Positions 44,108 through 55,461 of a stretch of 64,000 nt of DNA are shown here, in pieces. A program made the position numbers and the translations under genes. Below the pieces are notes generated by a model. It did not search any database and had not been told where the DNA came from. It saw only the letters and a list, made by a program, of their open reading frames with translations. Numbering within the stretch: the stretch's first letter is position 1; each line of letters begins with the position of its first letter. This stretch comes from Xenoacremonium recifei (Eukaryota > Ascomycota > Sordariomycetes > Hypocreales > Nectriaceae): assembly GCA_012184525.1 (NCBI GenBank), contig WOFQ01000039.1, forward strand, positions 62,001-126,000, written 5' to 3'.

Positions 44108-44758
44108 TTGAGCTCTTCTTTCGGTTTCCCTTTTTCTTTTTCCTGATATCGGTATATTAACTCGGGAATTTTGAGAATTTTCGACAATTTCTGTCGACAT
44201 CAAATCTTCGGCAAGGCGTTCAAGGGCAGCATGATACCTCTTTCTCAGGCCTCGCGATGGGGAGTCTGGCGTTAATCCATTACAATCATTTCCAGGGACG
44301 ATCGAGCACTCACGACGAGTTACGTTAAGAACACATTCGGATCTTGAAGGAGTTTTTCTTTTCTTTTTACATCGAAACATGGAGCGTCAATCAAAAAAAA
44401 AAAAAAAAAAAAAAAAGAGAGAGAATTTGGGGGTTAAAGCGGTGCATGATGATTGAACCGAGATCAGGGGTTGCAGCGTTTTGACCCTTTGAGGCCACAT
44501 GCAGTTGGTTCAAGAACAAAGAATCATTGCAAGGCAGAGTAGATTTCAGGAGACGAGAGGTTTGGGTGGTGATTGGTGATAGGATCTGAGGATCGCGAGT
44601 TATGGGAACTATGGGAACCCACGATTTCTGACATGGGTGAAAAGGTTCAAGATAATCTGGGTGATCGGTCATAATAAGGGAATGGGATTAAAAGTTCTTT
44701 AGCTTTAGGACTTTGCAAAATGGGAGTTAATATATTATTTCATTAAGTAATCATCTCA
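44108..44758. other. Convergent 3' intergenic region with a long A run
   Basis: This lies between converging REC8 and the Rab escort gene. It contains an uninterrupted run of 24 A at 44393-44416, followed by GAGAGAGA. No gene is seen. Confidence 0.6.
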
Positions 44759-46529
44759 TTATTCGTAGATTTCGTCTTCGTCCGCCGCACCTTCACGATC
44801 CTCAAACTTCATGTACTCGACCTCTTCATCTTGAGTAGTGCTGGAAATGATGGAGTTCCAGACCTCGCGTACAGGCTCTAGCACGGAGTCATTGAATGTG
44901 AGATCCGGCGAGGTAGGAGGAAACGTGAGCACATTGCCGTCAACGGTCAATGAAGTAGCGGAGAACCTCTGCTCATAGTACAATTGGTACAGACACAAGG
45001 CAGACTCGCCGTCACTGGAAATCGCTGAAAGAAGGGCCGACAAAGCTTTCTGTAGAAGTGTTTTCGATGACGGACCGCAAATTGTGCTGAAGTAAACGAC
45101 ACCTGAGAAGACTTTGTGTTAGCCTTGAGGTTTCCACGAGAGCTGATGAGACAAATGCGTGGTTTGAGGTGTGCAATCAGTTTGTCAGAGATATTCATCG
45201 TCATTGAGGTTCAGACAATGTAGATAAGTATTCAAAATCGTGTGATCATCATGACACAGTCGAGGGATGGATGGGGGGGAAAGATAGGTAGTACTCACAT
45301 TGACCAGCGGGACACTCTCCGGTGTCGGATGAATGCACCATGGCATATATCGGAGATATTGATGGTGTTCCATCGTCACCAACCAGTGACCCTGGAGGGA
45401 AGGCTACCACAGCAACTGCTGGCGTTGGAGACCCCTCTGCGACACCTTCGAAGACGGAGGCCATGTCGGACTTGACCACAGCCGTGAGTCTGCTAAGGCA
45501 AGTAGCCTCTTCCGTCTTGGTGGCGGCATCCTCTGAGCCCTGTACCAGCAATTTCGCCTTGACTTCCATGTCATTGGTGAGTTTGACTTCGAGTTCATTC
45601 TCGACTTGGCCGTCTTCGTTTGCCTGGGTCTTGACAACCTCCTTGACACCGGAGCCGAGCATGTACACGGCACCGCCAACTGCCGCAGCTCGACAGCCCA
45701 CTTGGGCCACTTCAGAGAGACCACCCCATTTGGGATACACTGCAGCGAAGCCTCGGCCAAAGACGCCCATCGACGTCAAATGACGATTGATGCTTGTCAA
45801 GCCGTCCTTGACAGACACTTTGCCATCAATGCTCAAGGTCAACGTCGAGATGTAGGACTGCAACTCGCTGTCGAGCTTGAAAGTCGACGCTAGGAACTCT
45901 GACAGAGGCTGATCGGCGTGGGGTTGCCATGTTTCGGTCTGAGGCTCCGAGTCAAAATCCAATACGAACTTGAGAAACTTCATCAAGGATCGCTTGGATC
46001 GAGCCGGGATAACGGTGTTGGAGAAGACATCCTCTCGCGTCGAGGGAATGCGGCTGAGGGCAGGGGACGGCGAAGGCTGGTATATGTAGAAAGATCCAAC
46101 GGCAAGAAACTCAAGCTGTCGGAACGCCTTCGAGTCAACAAGTTGCGACAAGAGCTTCGACCGAGAATGGATCAAGGTTGGGGCAAGAGCCAGGCTGTAT
46201 GACCGCGGGAACGATAGCCCATCAGCCTCGCGCTTCACCTCAGCCGCCTCGAAAAGCCGTCCATTGCCATTTCCACGATGCTTCTCCGCAAACTCGTCAG
46301 CTTCCTGCAGGCTGAAAGCAGCCTCAGGCCCGCCGTAGTACTCGTTGGGATCGACGTGGAGGATCTTTTTGCCTGATCGCGAAAGCGCTCTTTCAGCGAC
46401 AGCCGCTGGGTCAGTCAGATTGGAGGCGCGTCTCAGCGATGGAATCCAAGCTTACAGGGCAAGAAGGGACTGTTGGAGCCCAGTGCCGCTGATCACTACA
46501 TCCCACTTTGTCTCAGAGAGGGATTCCAT
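44759..46529 (-). CDS. MRS6: Rab escort protein (Rab geranylgeranyltransferase component A)
   Basis: Three exons on the minus strand are proposed: 46529-46456, 46389-45299 and 45102-44759, for 502 residues. The protein is a GDI-superfamily chaperone that presents Rab GTPases to geranylgeranyltransferase II. Exon 1 encodes WDVVISGTGLQQSLLAL, the dinucleotide-fold start. Exon 2 begins ALSRSGKKILHVDPNEYYGG and continues RSYSLALAPTLIHSRSKLL, LEFLAVGSFYIY and FVLDFD. Exon 3 gives CVVYFSTI and the acidic C-terminus. The first intron (46390-46455) must use the acceptor GAAAG, because the CCAG eight codons earlier gives a stop. The second intron is 196 bp. The domain order and length fit MRS6 better than GDI1, which is shorter and has different blocks. 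Confidence 0.88.
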
Positions 46530-46959
46530 GGCGAGGAATAGGGTGAAGGGTGCTGAGGGAGGAAAGAGAAGAAAAAGAGTTTGCCTGGAGAAGCGAAAGC
46601 AGATTTGAAATGGACGATTTGGAGTGGGGCCGAGGGCTCAGTGGTCTGTGCGCCACGAAGCTCCATTTCGCTGCTGTCCCGCCGGGGCTTGAATTTTCCT
46701 CTTCTTTTCTCTCCATGATTCAGTTCATATCAACCGCTCGGCCCTGCTGCGATGTCTACGACCTCAATTGGAACATTGCGTGGGAAATCGCTTTCGCTCT
46801 TCAGTGACGGAAGCCCCGAGCGGCAGAAGGACCTGTCGGCCGGTATCTACTGCCCTAGAATAAAGTCTGAAAGGGTGGTTCGAATGGTTGACACATCTCG
46901 CATCACGAGTGAGGATTCGCTTGGGTGGGATTAACGTATTTCTTTTGGGTATCATCCGT
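46530..46959. other. Intergenic region
   Basis: This 430-bp spacer lies between two minus-strand genes: the promoter of the Rab escort gene and the 3' UTR of RRP43. Nothing else is recognised. Confidence 0.5.
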
Positions 46960-47979
46960 CTATGTTTTAACCATTGCTGAAGTGAAATCCTCCCATTGCT
47001 TGCCAGCCCAACCCAGAAACTGCTTCGACGTGAGAAACTCTGGACCCAGTAGGGTGCCTCCATGCTTGGAAACGGACAATATCCTCGTTTCGCCATCCTT
47101 GCAGTCGACCACAACCGTCACACTCTCGTCGCACATGGACTCTTCCAGTCTATCCGGGTCAACTAGCAGCCAGAACTTGCCGTCCGTCGGTTGGTCGGTC
47201 TCCTTGCCAGTGAAAACGGCCGCCGTGCAGGCAATGGGCGTGCTTGTGATCGTGAGAGGATTCCAATCTTTCCTCGAACACACTATCATCTCTCTGTCCG
47301 GGTCATACCGTGCCTGTGGCAGTTTTGTGTCATGTAGCGCAGCCATCACCGCCGCCCAGGCCGCGTCGAAGGGGTTTCCATCGAAGGAGATGAAGAAAAT
47401 GTCAATGTACAGCACCCAATATGCTGCGACGTATTTCTCTCCAGCCTGACCCTCTTTCTCGCCTTCAGTGTCTTCTTCCATGCGATCTTCGTCTTCTCCA
47501 AGATCCTCGGCCGGTCGCGTGTGCCATATTCGCAGGTCCTCGGGCTTGACGACCGCCGAACTGTGGAGGAGAGAAAAGACTCTGGTGCTGAGCGTCTGTG
47601 CCAGTGTGCTGGGCGGACCACCTGGAAGAAATTGAGGAGCGCATCCTGTTGCTAGTTCGATGTTGGGTACTAGCAAATCGTACTCTCGAAGCTCTGTCTC
47701 GGTGTTTGACCCTCGATAACTCGGGATGCTCGATGTGAGGAGGGTTTCGCCGCGGATGCCACAGATGACGGTCGTATCACCTAACCGGACTACGGCACTG
47801 CCGTGAGCATGTGATAAGCTGTTGAGATTGACGGTGGAGCGTCTGCTTTCGTCGGCGGCACGTCCGTTGCTTCTCGCGGGGCGACGGCCTTCGGATGTCC
47901 GATCAAGGTTGGCGAGAAGGTAGGGATGGGGGGAGAGCTTCGCAAAGGTAGAGCGGGGTAGACCCGTGTCGGGCGCCAT
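46960..47979 (-). CDS. RRP43: Exosome core subunit RRP43 (RNase PH fold)
   Basis: This is a single exon of 339 residues. The exosome core ring trims and degrades RNA in nucleus and cytoplasm; its PH-type subunits are structural in eukaryotes. Motifs are SPHPYLLANL, AHGSAVVRLGDTTVICGIRG, YDLLVPNIELATGC, ILYIDIFFIS-like AYWVLYIDIFFISFDGN, AWAAVMAALHDTKLP and SVSKHGGTLL. An acidic insert (residues about 165-180) occurs where fungal RRP43 proteins have a loop. The assignment to RRP43 rather than RRP42 or RRP45 is by overall resemblance. The ATG at 47979 fits the conserved N-terminus. Confidence 0.88.
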   Translation of the reverse strand: MAPDTGLPRSTFAKLSPHPYLLANLDRTSEGRRPARSNGRAADESRRSTVNLNSLSHAHGSAVVRLGDTTVICGIRGETLLTSSIPSYRGSNTETELREYDLLVPNIELATGCAPQFLPGGPPSTLAQTLSTRVFSLLHSSAVVKPEDLRIWHTRPAEDLGEDEDRMEEDTEGEKEGQAGEKYVAAYWVLYIDIFFISFDGNPFDAAWAAVMAALHDTKLPQARYDPDREMIVCSRKDWNPLTITSTPIACTAAVFTGKETDQPTDGKFWLLVDPDRLEESMCDESVTVVVDCKDGETRILSVSKHGGTLLGPEFLTSKQFLGWAGKQWEDFTSAMVKT

Positions 47980-48897
47980 GGTAGATGAGGTTCGAATTTG
48001 GATTTTTCTGCAAAGTTACCCCGTAGCAAGTGAAGTTGCTCTAGTTGTGATGGCTTTTTCCGTGTGCAGGAAGAAATCCAAGCTGGAGTGGCATGGGGAA
48101 AAGTTAGAAGTGCAGCCTCGCGGGTCTGGAGGACAAAGTGGGCCTGCTATCAGCTTCGACCAATTATGGACGTTCATCTGGCGAGGCTGAGCTGGACACG
48201 CTCTCGACGCAACAGTCACAGCAACCTTTCAGCCCTTGGGTCTTTCACTTTTCAAAAGTCATCACTTGCTGTGTTCTCAACGGGTTCTCAGTTTTTGGGG
48301 GTTTGGCGTGCGAAAATGATGGCCGTGTGAGTCGTCTTCGAACAGGGGTGAGCTGAACTTGAGAACAGGAAACTGAAACGTCTATGATGGCTTTGATATT
48401 GCGGTCGTGCCGGAAGTTGAAAGGTCTGAGTTGTAAGGTCAGTCGAAGACACATATTTCAACGAGCCTGATGGAAGGAGCAAGAAATGTACCCTCCCTCC
48501 TAAGGTATCTGGTCCGCGGTCCGATCAAGATCATGATAACTTTATTTGATGAATATGGCCTATCACTCTTCCCATGTGACAATTATGGGCCACATGTTTT
48601 CGATGTTGGCTCATGTGTTGGACAGCACAGAGCCGACAGAAGAGCCGGAACCCGATCGAGGCCGGACTAAGCTGGTCTCCAAAAGACCGTTGCAGACAAC
48701 TGCCACATCTTCACCTTCGACTCCTCGAAGGAGCAAGTTATAGAAGGCGGCGTAGCCTGAGGTTGAGACCTGTGGATGAAGAATGGAGATTTGGATGAGT
48801 AAGATAGAGGAAAGGGTGGTAGTACTAGTATATGATTTAAATCAATTTAGTACTATCAAGGATTTATAAATTATCTTATGTCCTAGGTCAGAGCTCA
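47980..48897. other. 0.9-kb region without a recognised gene
   Basis: This holds the promoter of RRP43. Around 48680-48760 two overlapping frames look weakly coding (KTVADNCHIFTFDSSKEQ in one), but stops bound them within 90 bases. An AT-rich hairpin lies at about 48818-48857. Confidence 0.45.
48818..48857. repeat. AT-rich inverted repeat (hairpin)
   Basis: The palindrome TGATTTAAATCA (48833-48844) is flanked by TAGTACTA-type arms at about 48820-48827 and 48848-48855. It lies about 40 bp beyond the stop of the membrane-protein gene, so it could sit in its 3' UTR. Confidence 0.6.
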
Positions 48898-50047
48898 TTA
48901 CTCAGATACAGGGCCTGTTTCGGATGAAATATCCCCTCCTCCTGTGACGGGGTCCTTTTTGTACTCTTTGAGAGCGTCAGTATAACATGTATACCTTCAG
49001 ATGTATCTATAAACTCACCTTGAACACCTCTACAGCATTCTGTTAGAACTGGGACCACCATGATCAAGGCCACGATCTGTCCGAATCCCCAGCTGTTCTC
49101 GGGATCGCCACTCAGGAGATGCTGGTTGGCTGAGCGCAGAGCAAAAACATTGTACAAATGCAATGGAAACTGCATCATGGCTACTACCATGACGGAGAAT
49201 CGATAGAACCTGAACAACGCGGCCATGGCCTTCAGCCGCCTCTGGCCTGTTTCCGACCGCCGACCGCGTTCTGGGATGTCCCCGAAGAACATGAGGCAAC
49301 AGATCATGACGCTGTACATGTACATGCAGGTAAGACCCAGGTAAATCCGATCAACGTAAGGGTGAGAGGCGTTTGATGCGGCAATTCCTGATGAGTTGTA
49401 ACAAGCCCCCGGCTTGTCCCAGTTCCAGTGTGAGAGGTTTACGCCGAAGATAATGACAAAGGCGAGATAGAGAACCGAAAAGACGAAAATGCCCAGGAAT
49501 CGTGATGTTCGCCGCTCCTCTTCATGCGCGAATGAGCAGATGATTGCGGCGCAGAAGGAGACGCTGCATCGCTAGATTTTAGCTTAACTAATTGTTCCTG
49601 AGAGAGGAAGACATACGCAGTGAAATTGACGGTATCATAAATGATGTGAAAATGGTAAAGATCTAAAGTTGTGCGCTGGATGAGGCCACTCAGAAGCAGC
49701 GCAACACCTGAATCGCAAACTTAGCACAGACGCATCTCGTCTCTCCCACTTTGGGATCAAGTACCGGTGATTGTCTGGGTATCTGAAATGGTGCCCAGGA
49801 CAGCGTCGATCCGGCGCCTCACTCTCTGGTACCGCCGTCTCGCGTCTTCGTCTGTCTCGGGGCGTCGCTCCAACCCATCCCGAAGCGCATAGGAGCAGAC
49901 CGAGAGGACCATTGAGATGAAGGCCTGTATTGCAAAGGCGAGGGTGATCTGGAGGATGTGAGCGGCTTTGAACAGGAGCGAGAAGCTTCAACTTACCCCA
50001 AGACCAGCGATATCGGCATTCGTCTCTCCGGGATCTACGCACTTCAT
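48898..50047 (-). CDS. Fungal multi-pass membrane protein of unknown function
   Basis: Five exons on the minus strand are proposed: 50047-49997, 49948-49765, 49707-49617, 49563-49019 and 48965-48898, for 312 residues; introns are 48-57 bp. The start MKCVDPGETNADIAGLG is conserved in a large fungus-only integral membrane family. It is followed by helices ITLAFAIQAFISMVLSVCSY, TGVALLLSGLIQ, VSFCAAIICSF, FLGIFVFSVLYLAFVIIFG, YMYSVMICCLMFF and IVALIMVVPVLTECC. The motif DTQTITGVALLLSGLIQ with LDLYHFHIIYD is characteristic. I know no function for this family. It is accessory and often found beside variable genes. The last intron uses an AAAG acceptor that gives a short hydrophilic tail ending SETGPVSE. 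Confidence 0.8.
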
Positions 50048-51270
50048 TCTCGCTTCATGTGTGAATAAAGAATTTTTGTCGCTAGTCTCTCGACGTAATC
50101 AGCACCTCAGCTGAAGGCACTGGCTGATCCCGAGGTGCACGATATCACGTGGGTAACTGCGGGAGCGCTTCGGGCCGCTCCATCCAGTGAGCTTGACTTG
50201 AGATCTTCCATCTTCATACTCATTGCTCAGGAAACAGCTCATAAAATGCTGACACGAGAGGTGGGTATGAATTGGTATCCATATGGACGAAGACGATGAT
50301 ACTGAATGTTTGTGGTTGAGGGATCTCTGACCACCGAATCCACAGGTGCCTTGAGTACCTGTGGGTTTTTTCGGGGTGTACTCGGTAATAGCTACTTCAG
50401 CGTCTGTTTCTGCTTGACTAAAAGCCACAGCGCTAGGATATGAGAGCACTTCATGGTCTTATTGGGTGATCTCTCGGGGCGTTTCTGGTCACAGAAAGCA
50501 AGCCTGATTTTGAAAGAGATGCGCGCTGGCACAGAACTGAAGAATTGAGAGAGTGCAGTATTGCAGAGTAACAAACTGGAACCGCGTTCTAGCTCTAGTC
50601 CCGCCTATGTTGAAACAGCTAATACAGTGGATATAGCCGCCAATGTCTGCATAAGTGCACTTTGTGAGCGATTGTCAGATTTCTACCTCATGCCAGGTAC
50701 CTCTTCCCCGCATTGACGAAGATTGGCGGTGGTGTAAATAATAGCTGTTAGGATTGGTAAAAGCATGAGGCGTAAAGAGGCTGTCTTAAAAATAGAGTAA
50801 CTATAGGCTAGTACGTAGTGCAATAATACTATTATCTCAGGTTACCTCAAACAAACAAATGCTTTCCCGTTGGTAGTGAGATTTGACTTCCTGGCCAATC
50901 ACTAAAAATACCAGCATGGCAGTCCATGTTGTTTCTCCAGATACATTTTCGTCCGGCGTGTCACAAATGCTGTACCAACATGGCATCCTTTCTCGAAAAC
51001 CAGCCCTTGGCGTGTATGCTGACCTCCCCGCTTTCATTTATTTTATTATAGGAGCACGGAGACGGAGCAGGATCGTCTGGGCCGAGATAAGGACGCGCAA
51101 ATCCTTTCATTAGCGCTTATTCTCAACAAATCCTTTCGAGTTCTTCATGATAGCCTCAGGGGAAACAAAGAGTTCTTTGTCCTCGACCCACGAAGATCGC
51201 TTCTTGAAGGCCTGTTGATGACAGCGATTCGTTTTCTTCTCTTTTACAAGCATCAATTAACCCGGTCGGG
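50048..51270. other. 1.2-kb intergenic region
   Basis: This spacer separates the divergent membrane-protein and glycosyltransferase genes and so holds both promoters. Frames are short and unconserved. Confidence 0.5.
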
Positions 51271-52888
51271 ATGCTAAGACGTCCGATTCTCGGGGCCATC
51301 CTATTGGCTCTTGCGGCAATAGTCTACAACTATGCTACAGGGCACGATGACCGGTTCTTGTTTCAGTCTGTCCAGGGCAAGAATAACACGGTGCTCTTCA
51401 TCACAGCGGAACACCCTGGCTTATGCAATGTGCACATTGCAACCGCCTACTCACTCTTAGTCAACCACCCCGACATCGACATACACTATGCATCGCATCC
51501 CAAGCTGGCCAAGCAACTGACCCGCATTGCTCAGCTTGCTGGCAGTCATGGGGCTGCCAAACCGCACATTGAGCATCATGTCCTGAGCAGTCCCTCGTAC
51601 TCCGAGACTGTAACTGCTATTTTCGGTTCGACAGAGAACATTATGCATCCTCCTGGTGTTGAAGGAATTAAGAAGATGGTTGTCGACATGGGGCTGTACA
51701 TCGCCCCTTGGACCGCTGAAGATTATTGGGAAGCTACGGAAGAGATCCTGAACCTGATTGACGAGGTCGATCCCGCAGTGGTAGTCATCGACAATCTTTT
51801 CGGTCCTGGTATCGACGCAACGCGACATCTACGACGTCTGCACGCACTGGTCTCGCCTAATTTGTTGATTGACACGATGCCTGCTGTGCAGCCAGCCTGG
51901 ACATTGTTCTGGAAGTATCCGGTCCTTGGATCGGGCATTCCGTATCCAGTGCCCTGGAACATGATCTGGTCGAACATCAAGATGAATTTCAAACTCATCC
52001 GCGGAATATTATACATGCCCGACATAGTCGCCAAACGAGCTTACCTCAAGTCGAAGGGTATCAACCGCTCTATTGATTTCATGGGTCTCTATCGACCGGA
52101 TATGCCCTGGATATCACAAACTTTACCTGGCGCTCACCTACCTATGGTCAAGATGGCCGACAACCTAACCTTAGCCGGACCCATCAATCTGGCACAGCTC
52201 GAAGAGCAGACGTCGCAGGGAATTGAGCTGTTGGCGTGGATCAAACAGAAGAAGACATTGTTGGTTTGTCTGGGCAGTGGGTTCATATACCCTGAAGCGA
52301 CGGCGCGAAGAATGCTTGAAGCAATCGAGAATGTTATCAAGCAACTCGACGTGCAGGTACTTTGGAAGCTAAACGCGAAGCCTGGCTATTCTCTTGACTT
52401 CATCGAAGAAGCTATGAAAAGAAGTGGTGGTCGGTTGAAGGTGGAGAGGTGGCTTGACGTTGAACCGCCGACTCTGCTATTGACAGGCGACATTGCGGCC
52501 TTCGTCCACCATGGAGGCGCAGGTTCATTCCATGACGTTCTGGGGTAAGTCCTATCTCACGATCTTTCTGTCCCTGTTTCCATTGATGCTCACAAGCAAT
52601 AGCGCTGGTATCCCTCAGGTCGTTCTCCCGTTATGGGTCGATCTCTACGATATTGCACAGCTCTCCGAGGGACTTGGCATTGGTATCTGGGGCTGCCGCG
52701 AGAGCAGCCCGCACTGGACGGTTGAATGCTTGCAGCGTGACTTCGTTCGTGTCTTACAGAATAGCACCGAGAGCGAATCCCTGGCTATCAAAGCGGCTGA
52801 ATTTGGAGAGGTCGCCAAGAACAAAACGCCAGGACGAGACATTGCGGCGCAGATGGTTTCAAACCTGGCCGCTTCTGGCTATGCTTAA
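51271..52888 (+). CDS. GT1-family UDP-glycosyltransferase with N-terminal membrane anchor
   Basis: There are two exons, 51271-52544 and 52603-52888, with a 58-bp intron (GTAAGT donor, CAATAG acceptor); the product is 519 residues. Residues about 4-22 (RPILGAILLALAAIVYNYA) form a signal anchor. The middle has VLFITAEHPGLCNVHIATAY. The C-terminal nucleotide-sugar-binding region has TLLVCLGSGFIYPE and FVHHGGAGSFHDVLG, spliced to AGIPQVVLPLWVDLYDIAQL. This is the HGGxGS...PQ...W.D pattern of GT1 enzymes. Such enzymes glycosylate small hydrophobic acceptors such as sterols, toxins or pigments; the acceptor is unknown here. The general base His of the first strand (EHPGLCNVHIA) seems present. A shrunken copy of its 3' end lies 2.1 kb downstream. 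Confidence 0.88.
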
Positions 52889-53159
52889 ACTCTCGCGGGT
52901 TTCCTCCGCCTGTTTGTGGATTTTAATAGACGGGTTTGCCACATATCCTTAGTATTGGAATAGAAACATCATAAAGGCACCAGTTCACGGCTCGGCGTTT
53001 GGTTTTACGTACCAATTTCTTTTACACCATATACACTCTGTCAGCTTGCATTTCATTGAAGCTCTACTCTTGGGTTCAGGAGATGGATGTCAACTACTCG
53101 ATATTAGGATTCGATGAAACGGGACTTGTGAACATACATGCGGGACAACTATAACAGTT

Positions 53160-54419
53160 TCACTCATTTGCTTCGTCTACCTTATGGTCCGCTTGTAATC
53201 CTGGCCGGGTGTTTTCATCTGATTTTCTTACCGAGTTCGAGACACCAGGTGAATCGTATGATGGTCTGTCTGAATCCAAGCAAAGTAGTATAGCAGAAGC
53301 GATTACGCAAGATAGGCAAAGTGCCACGAAAATAAGGCCCAAGACCAAATCCATCAATGCCAGTCGTGGCTCAGACGTGACAGAGGCCAATCTTTGCATG
53401 TTCTTGAGCCGAAGTTGCCTATCTGGAGCTTCCGGCCTCTTAGTCGAATCCATTCTTTGGCGTATCTCCGTCTGTTTCCTCTCCTTGCGTGTTGTCTTCA
53501 TTTGTTGCACTTGACGCAGTTCGATGTTGTGTTTCCTCTTCAGAGCCTCCCGTTCCATTCCATAATCTTCTTCCAAACTGAGTCTTGCGCGGCCCAGACT
53601 CTGTTGCAGCGTTCTCATTTCCTTCTTGTGCTTTTGATGTAGTGCCGACCCCCTCTCCTTCTTATTCAAAGCCTTTCGCTCCTGATCTTGCTTCCCTTCA
53701 AGATGTAGTACATCCTGCTTCTGCCTTTCACGTAGCAATCGCCTTCTCCGCACCTGGGATGCCTGAAGATTAGATCTCTCCGTCGTTTGGCACTCTCTTA
53801 AGCGCTTTCTCTCATCGCAGAATTTCTCATGTACAAAGTGGATTTTTTCCCGTTTGATCTCTCTCCATTTCGTCTTCACGCTGATTGAGCCAAATGTAGA
53901 AAGCCACGTCGCAGACTCATCTTTAGGCCATATTTGGTACCGCATCCTTGAAGCTCCACGTACTGTTGGATGGACGGCCTCAATTCTTTTAACGGCATGG
54001 TTTCCTAACTGTCCCTTCACTATGGGTTCCTCGATCGCCTGAAAGCTAGTTGCTCCTGAGGGATGGAATCTCTCTGGTGGAGGTGGCGTCAGAACGGTAA
54101 CAAGATTGCCTTTGCTGATTCTGAGCGCGAACAATGCAGAAGCCCCGTGGACGTATCGGACCCATTGGTTGTGGCTCTTCTTCTTCTTAGGACAGGCAGG
54201 ATTATCCTTACTCATCAAGGGTCCCATGGCAGTTGTCAGGGTCTGCAGATTATTCCTGTCAGCCCCCGCTTGCGCGGCATCTTGGCTCATGCCCGTCCAC
54301 AGAACCTGCCGATCGGAACGAAATGACGAGGAGAACTGCGCTTCTATCACTGCCACCTCCTCGACGTTGAGATGCTCTTCAACGAAGGATCGGATGCCGG
54401 GGGGAGCCTGGGTGTCCAT
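53160..54419 (-). CDS. Coiled-coil protein with C-terminal membrane segment (unknown)
   Basis: This is a single exon of 419 residues. I recognise no family. The N-terminal 150 residues are mixed, with a Lys patch (PKKKKSHNQW). Residues about 185-345 are highly charged, Arg/Lys/Glu-rich and helical (for example RRRRLLRERQKQDVLHLEGK), consistent with a long coiled coil. A single hydrophobic helix near residues 352-377 (DLVLGLIFVALCLSCVIASA) is followed by a 40-residue polar tail. This order suggests a tail-proximal membrane anchor with the coiled coil in the cytoplasm. The long intact frame with a clear ATG at 54419 supports a real gene. It lies between the glycosyltransferase and its relic, in an accessory stretch. 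Confidence 0.6.
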   Translation of the reverse strand: MDTQAPPGIRSFVEEHLNVEEVAVIEAQFSSSFRSDRQVLWTGMSQDAAQAGADRNNLQTLTTAMGPLMSKDNPACPKKKKSHNQWVRYVHGASALFALRISKGNLVTVLTPPPPERFHPSGATSFQAIEEPIVKGQLGNHAVKRIEAVHPTVRGASRMRYQIWPKDESATWLSTFGSISVKTKWREIKREKIHFVHEKFCDERKRLRECQTTERSNLQASQVRRRRLLRERQKQDVLHLEGKQDQERKALNKKERGSALHQKHKKEMRTLQQSLGRARLSLEEDYGMEREALKRKHNIELRQVQQMKTTRKERKQTEIRQRMDSTKRPEAPDRQLRLKNMQRLASVTSEPRLALMDLVLGLIFVALCLSCVIASAILLCLDSDRPSYDSPGVSNSVRKSDENTRPGLQADHKVDEANE

Positions 54420-54587
54420 GGTATTCGCATGCTATGTACGGAGCAACGGAGCGATACGATTCAACGTGAATCATGGAAGTAACTTATGAGAATCATTCGG
54501 GCGTCATCTAATGCGGGGTTGAGGTCGACGAGAGTGCGTATAAAGCCTAAACAAAGGCGGCATTCCATCGCTTACGAGGTATGGCCG

Positions 54588-54923
54588 CTAACCAAAAGTA
54601 GCGGCCAAGAGGAACAGGGCTTCACAGTCAGGACAGCTGAAGTCGTATTCCTCATCGTTCGAAATATAGTGGCCAGACTGATAATAGTGGTGGGTAAGAC
54701 CATCGACGAAATCGGATGTTGTACTAGATGAGCATGATCTAGCCTCAAGGTGCAACCTTATCGCGGACTCCTTGTCGAAATTATCGAGTATCCTGGGAAG
54801 TGTTTCGCGGCATGTGTCCTCTGATGCTGCACGAAAGCTTAACGCAATTGAAGAGCAATCTCGCCTCGCATGACGGTACGTGACGAAATTTTCGGAGTGT
54901 AGTTGCCTACAGTCGAGATGCAC
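54588..54923 (-). pseudogene. Possible fragment of a fungal C2H2 zinc-finger protein
   Basis: The 111-residue minus-strand frame has SAIRLHLEARSCSS and, after a spacer, YDFSCPDCEALFLLAATFG. In a large fungal family these blocks read S-x-x-x-x-H-x-E-x-x-x-C and C-P-x-C-x-x-x-F followed by a second His block. Here the frame stops before that second His block, so it looks truncated. The identification is by pattern only. Confidence 0.35.
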
Positions 54924-54973
54924 ATGTCGCCAGCCTTGTTGAAGTTGAGCACATACTTTCTATGATCTGACAC

Positions 54974-55102
54974 GAGGGTCTGGGAATTGGAGAAACATTA
55001 GCCAAGGTGTCTGAATTTGGAGAGGCAGCTCAAAACAAAACTCCTAGACGAGACATTGCGGCTCAGATGGTCTCAATACTGGCTGCTTCTGGCTATGCTT
55101 GA
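54974..55102 (+). pseudogene. Relic copy of the glycosyltransferase 3' end, with internal deletion
   Basis: This short open stretch reads EGLGIG then, after a few codons, SEFGEAAQNKTPRRDIAAQM and LAASGYA with a stop. The intact gene has EGLGIG and AEFGEVAKNKTPGRDIAAQM with the same ending at 52666-52888. The DNA is also close: GACATTGCGGC, CAGATGGT and GCTTCTGGCTATGCTT are shared. Roughly 35 codons between the two blocks are missing, and nothing of the 5' gene is found. It is a truncated duplicate on the same strand. Confidence 0.85.
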
Positions 55103-55461
55103 CCTATTGGGAATTTCTGACGCCGCTTTTTTTGCATTAGTGATCAACCTTGCCAGCTTGTTGAACTTATCTTCAGTATGAGGGTTAATGACGAAGATGA
55201 TTTTCTCAGAAATTCGGAGGAGATCTTCACACCTTACTACCGGCCACTAATTCCCTGCGTTAATAGACTGAGGAGGAAACAGTGCCATTGCGACAGGACC
55301 AGCCAGATTTAGGCATTGGTTGAAGAATAATAGTGGAGAGTTTGGGGACAATTGGCCAGATATTCTGACTCCTGCGTTAATCTATCCCACTCAATACCAA
55401 TCAAACAGATGTAGTATCATAACGCCAAATTCGGAATATGTATCTGACATATACTAGCTCC
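55103..55461. other. Intergenic region
   Basis: This 359-bp spacer lies between the relic and the permease 3' end. No further glycosyltransferase similarity or other feature was seen. Confidence 0.5.

Noticed and set aside
44393..44416. A-run as a retroposed poly(A) tail
   Set aside because: No retroposon or cDNA copy precedes it on the plus strand beyond the REC8 3' region and no target-site duplication is visible; it is a simple homopolymer.
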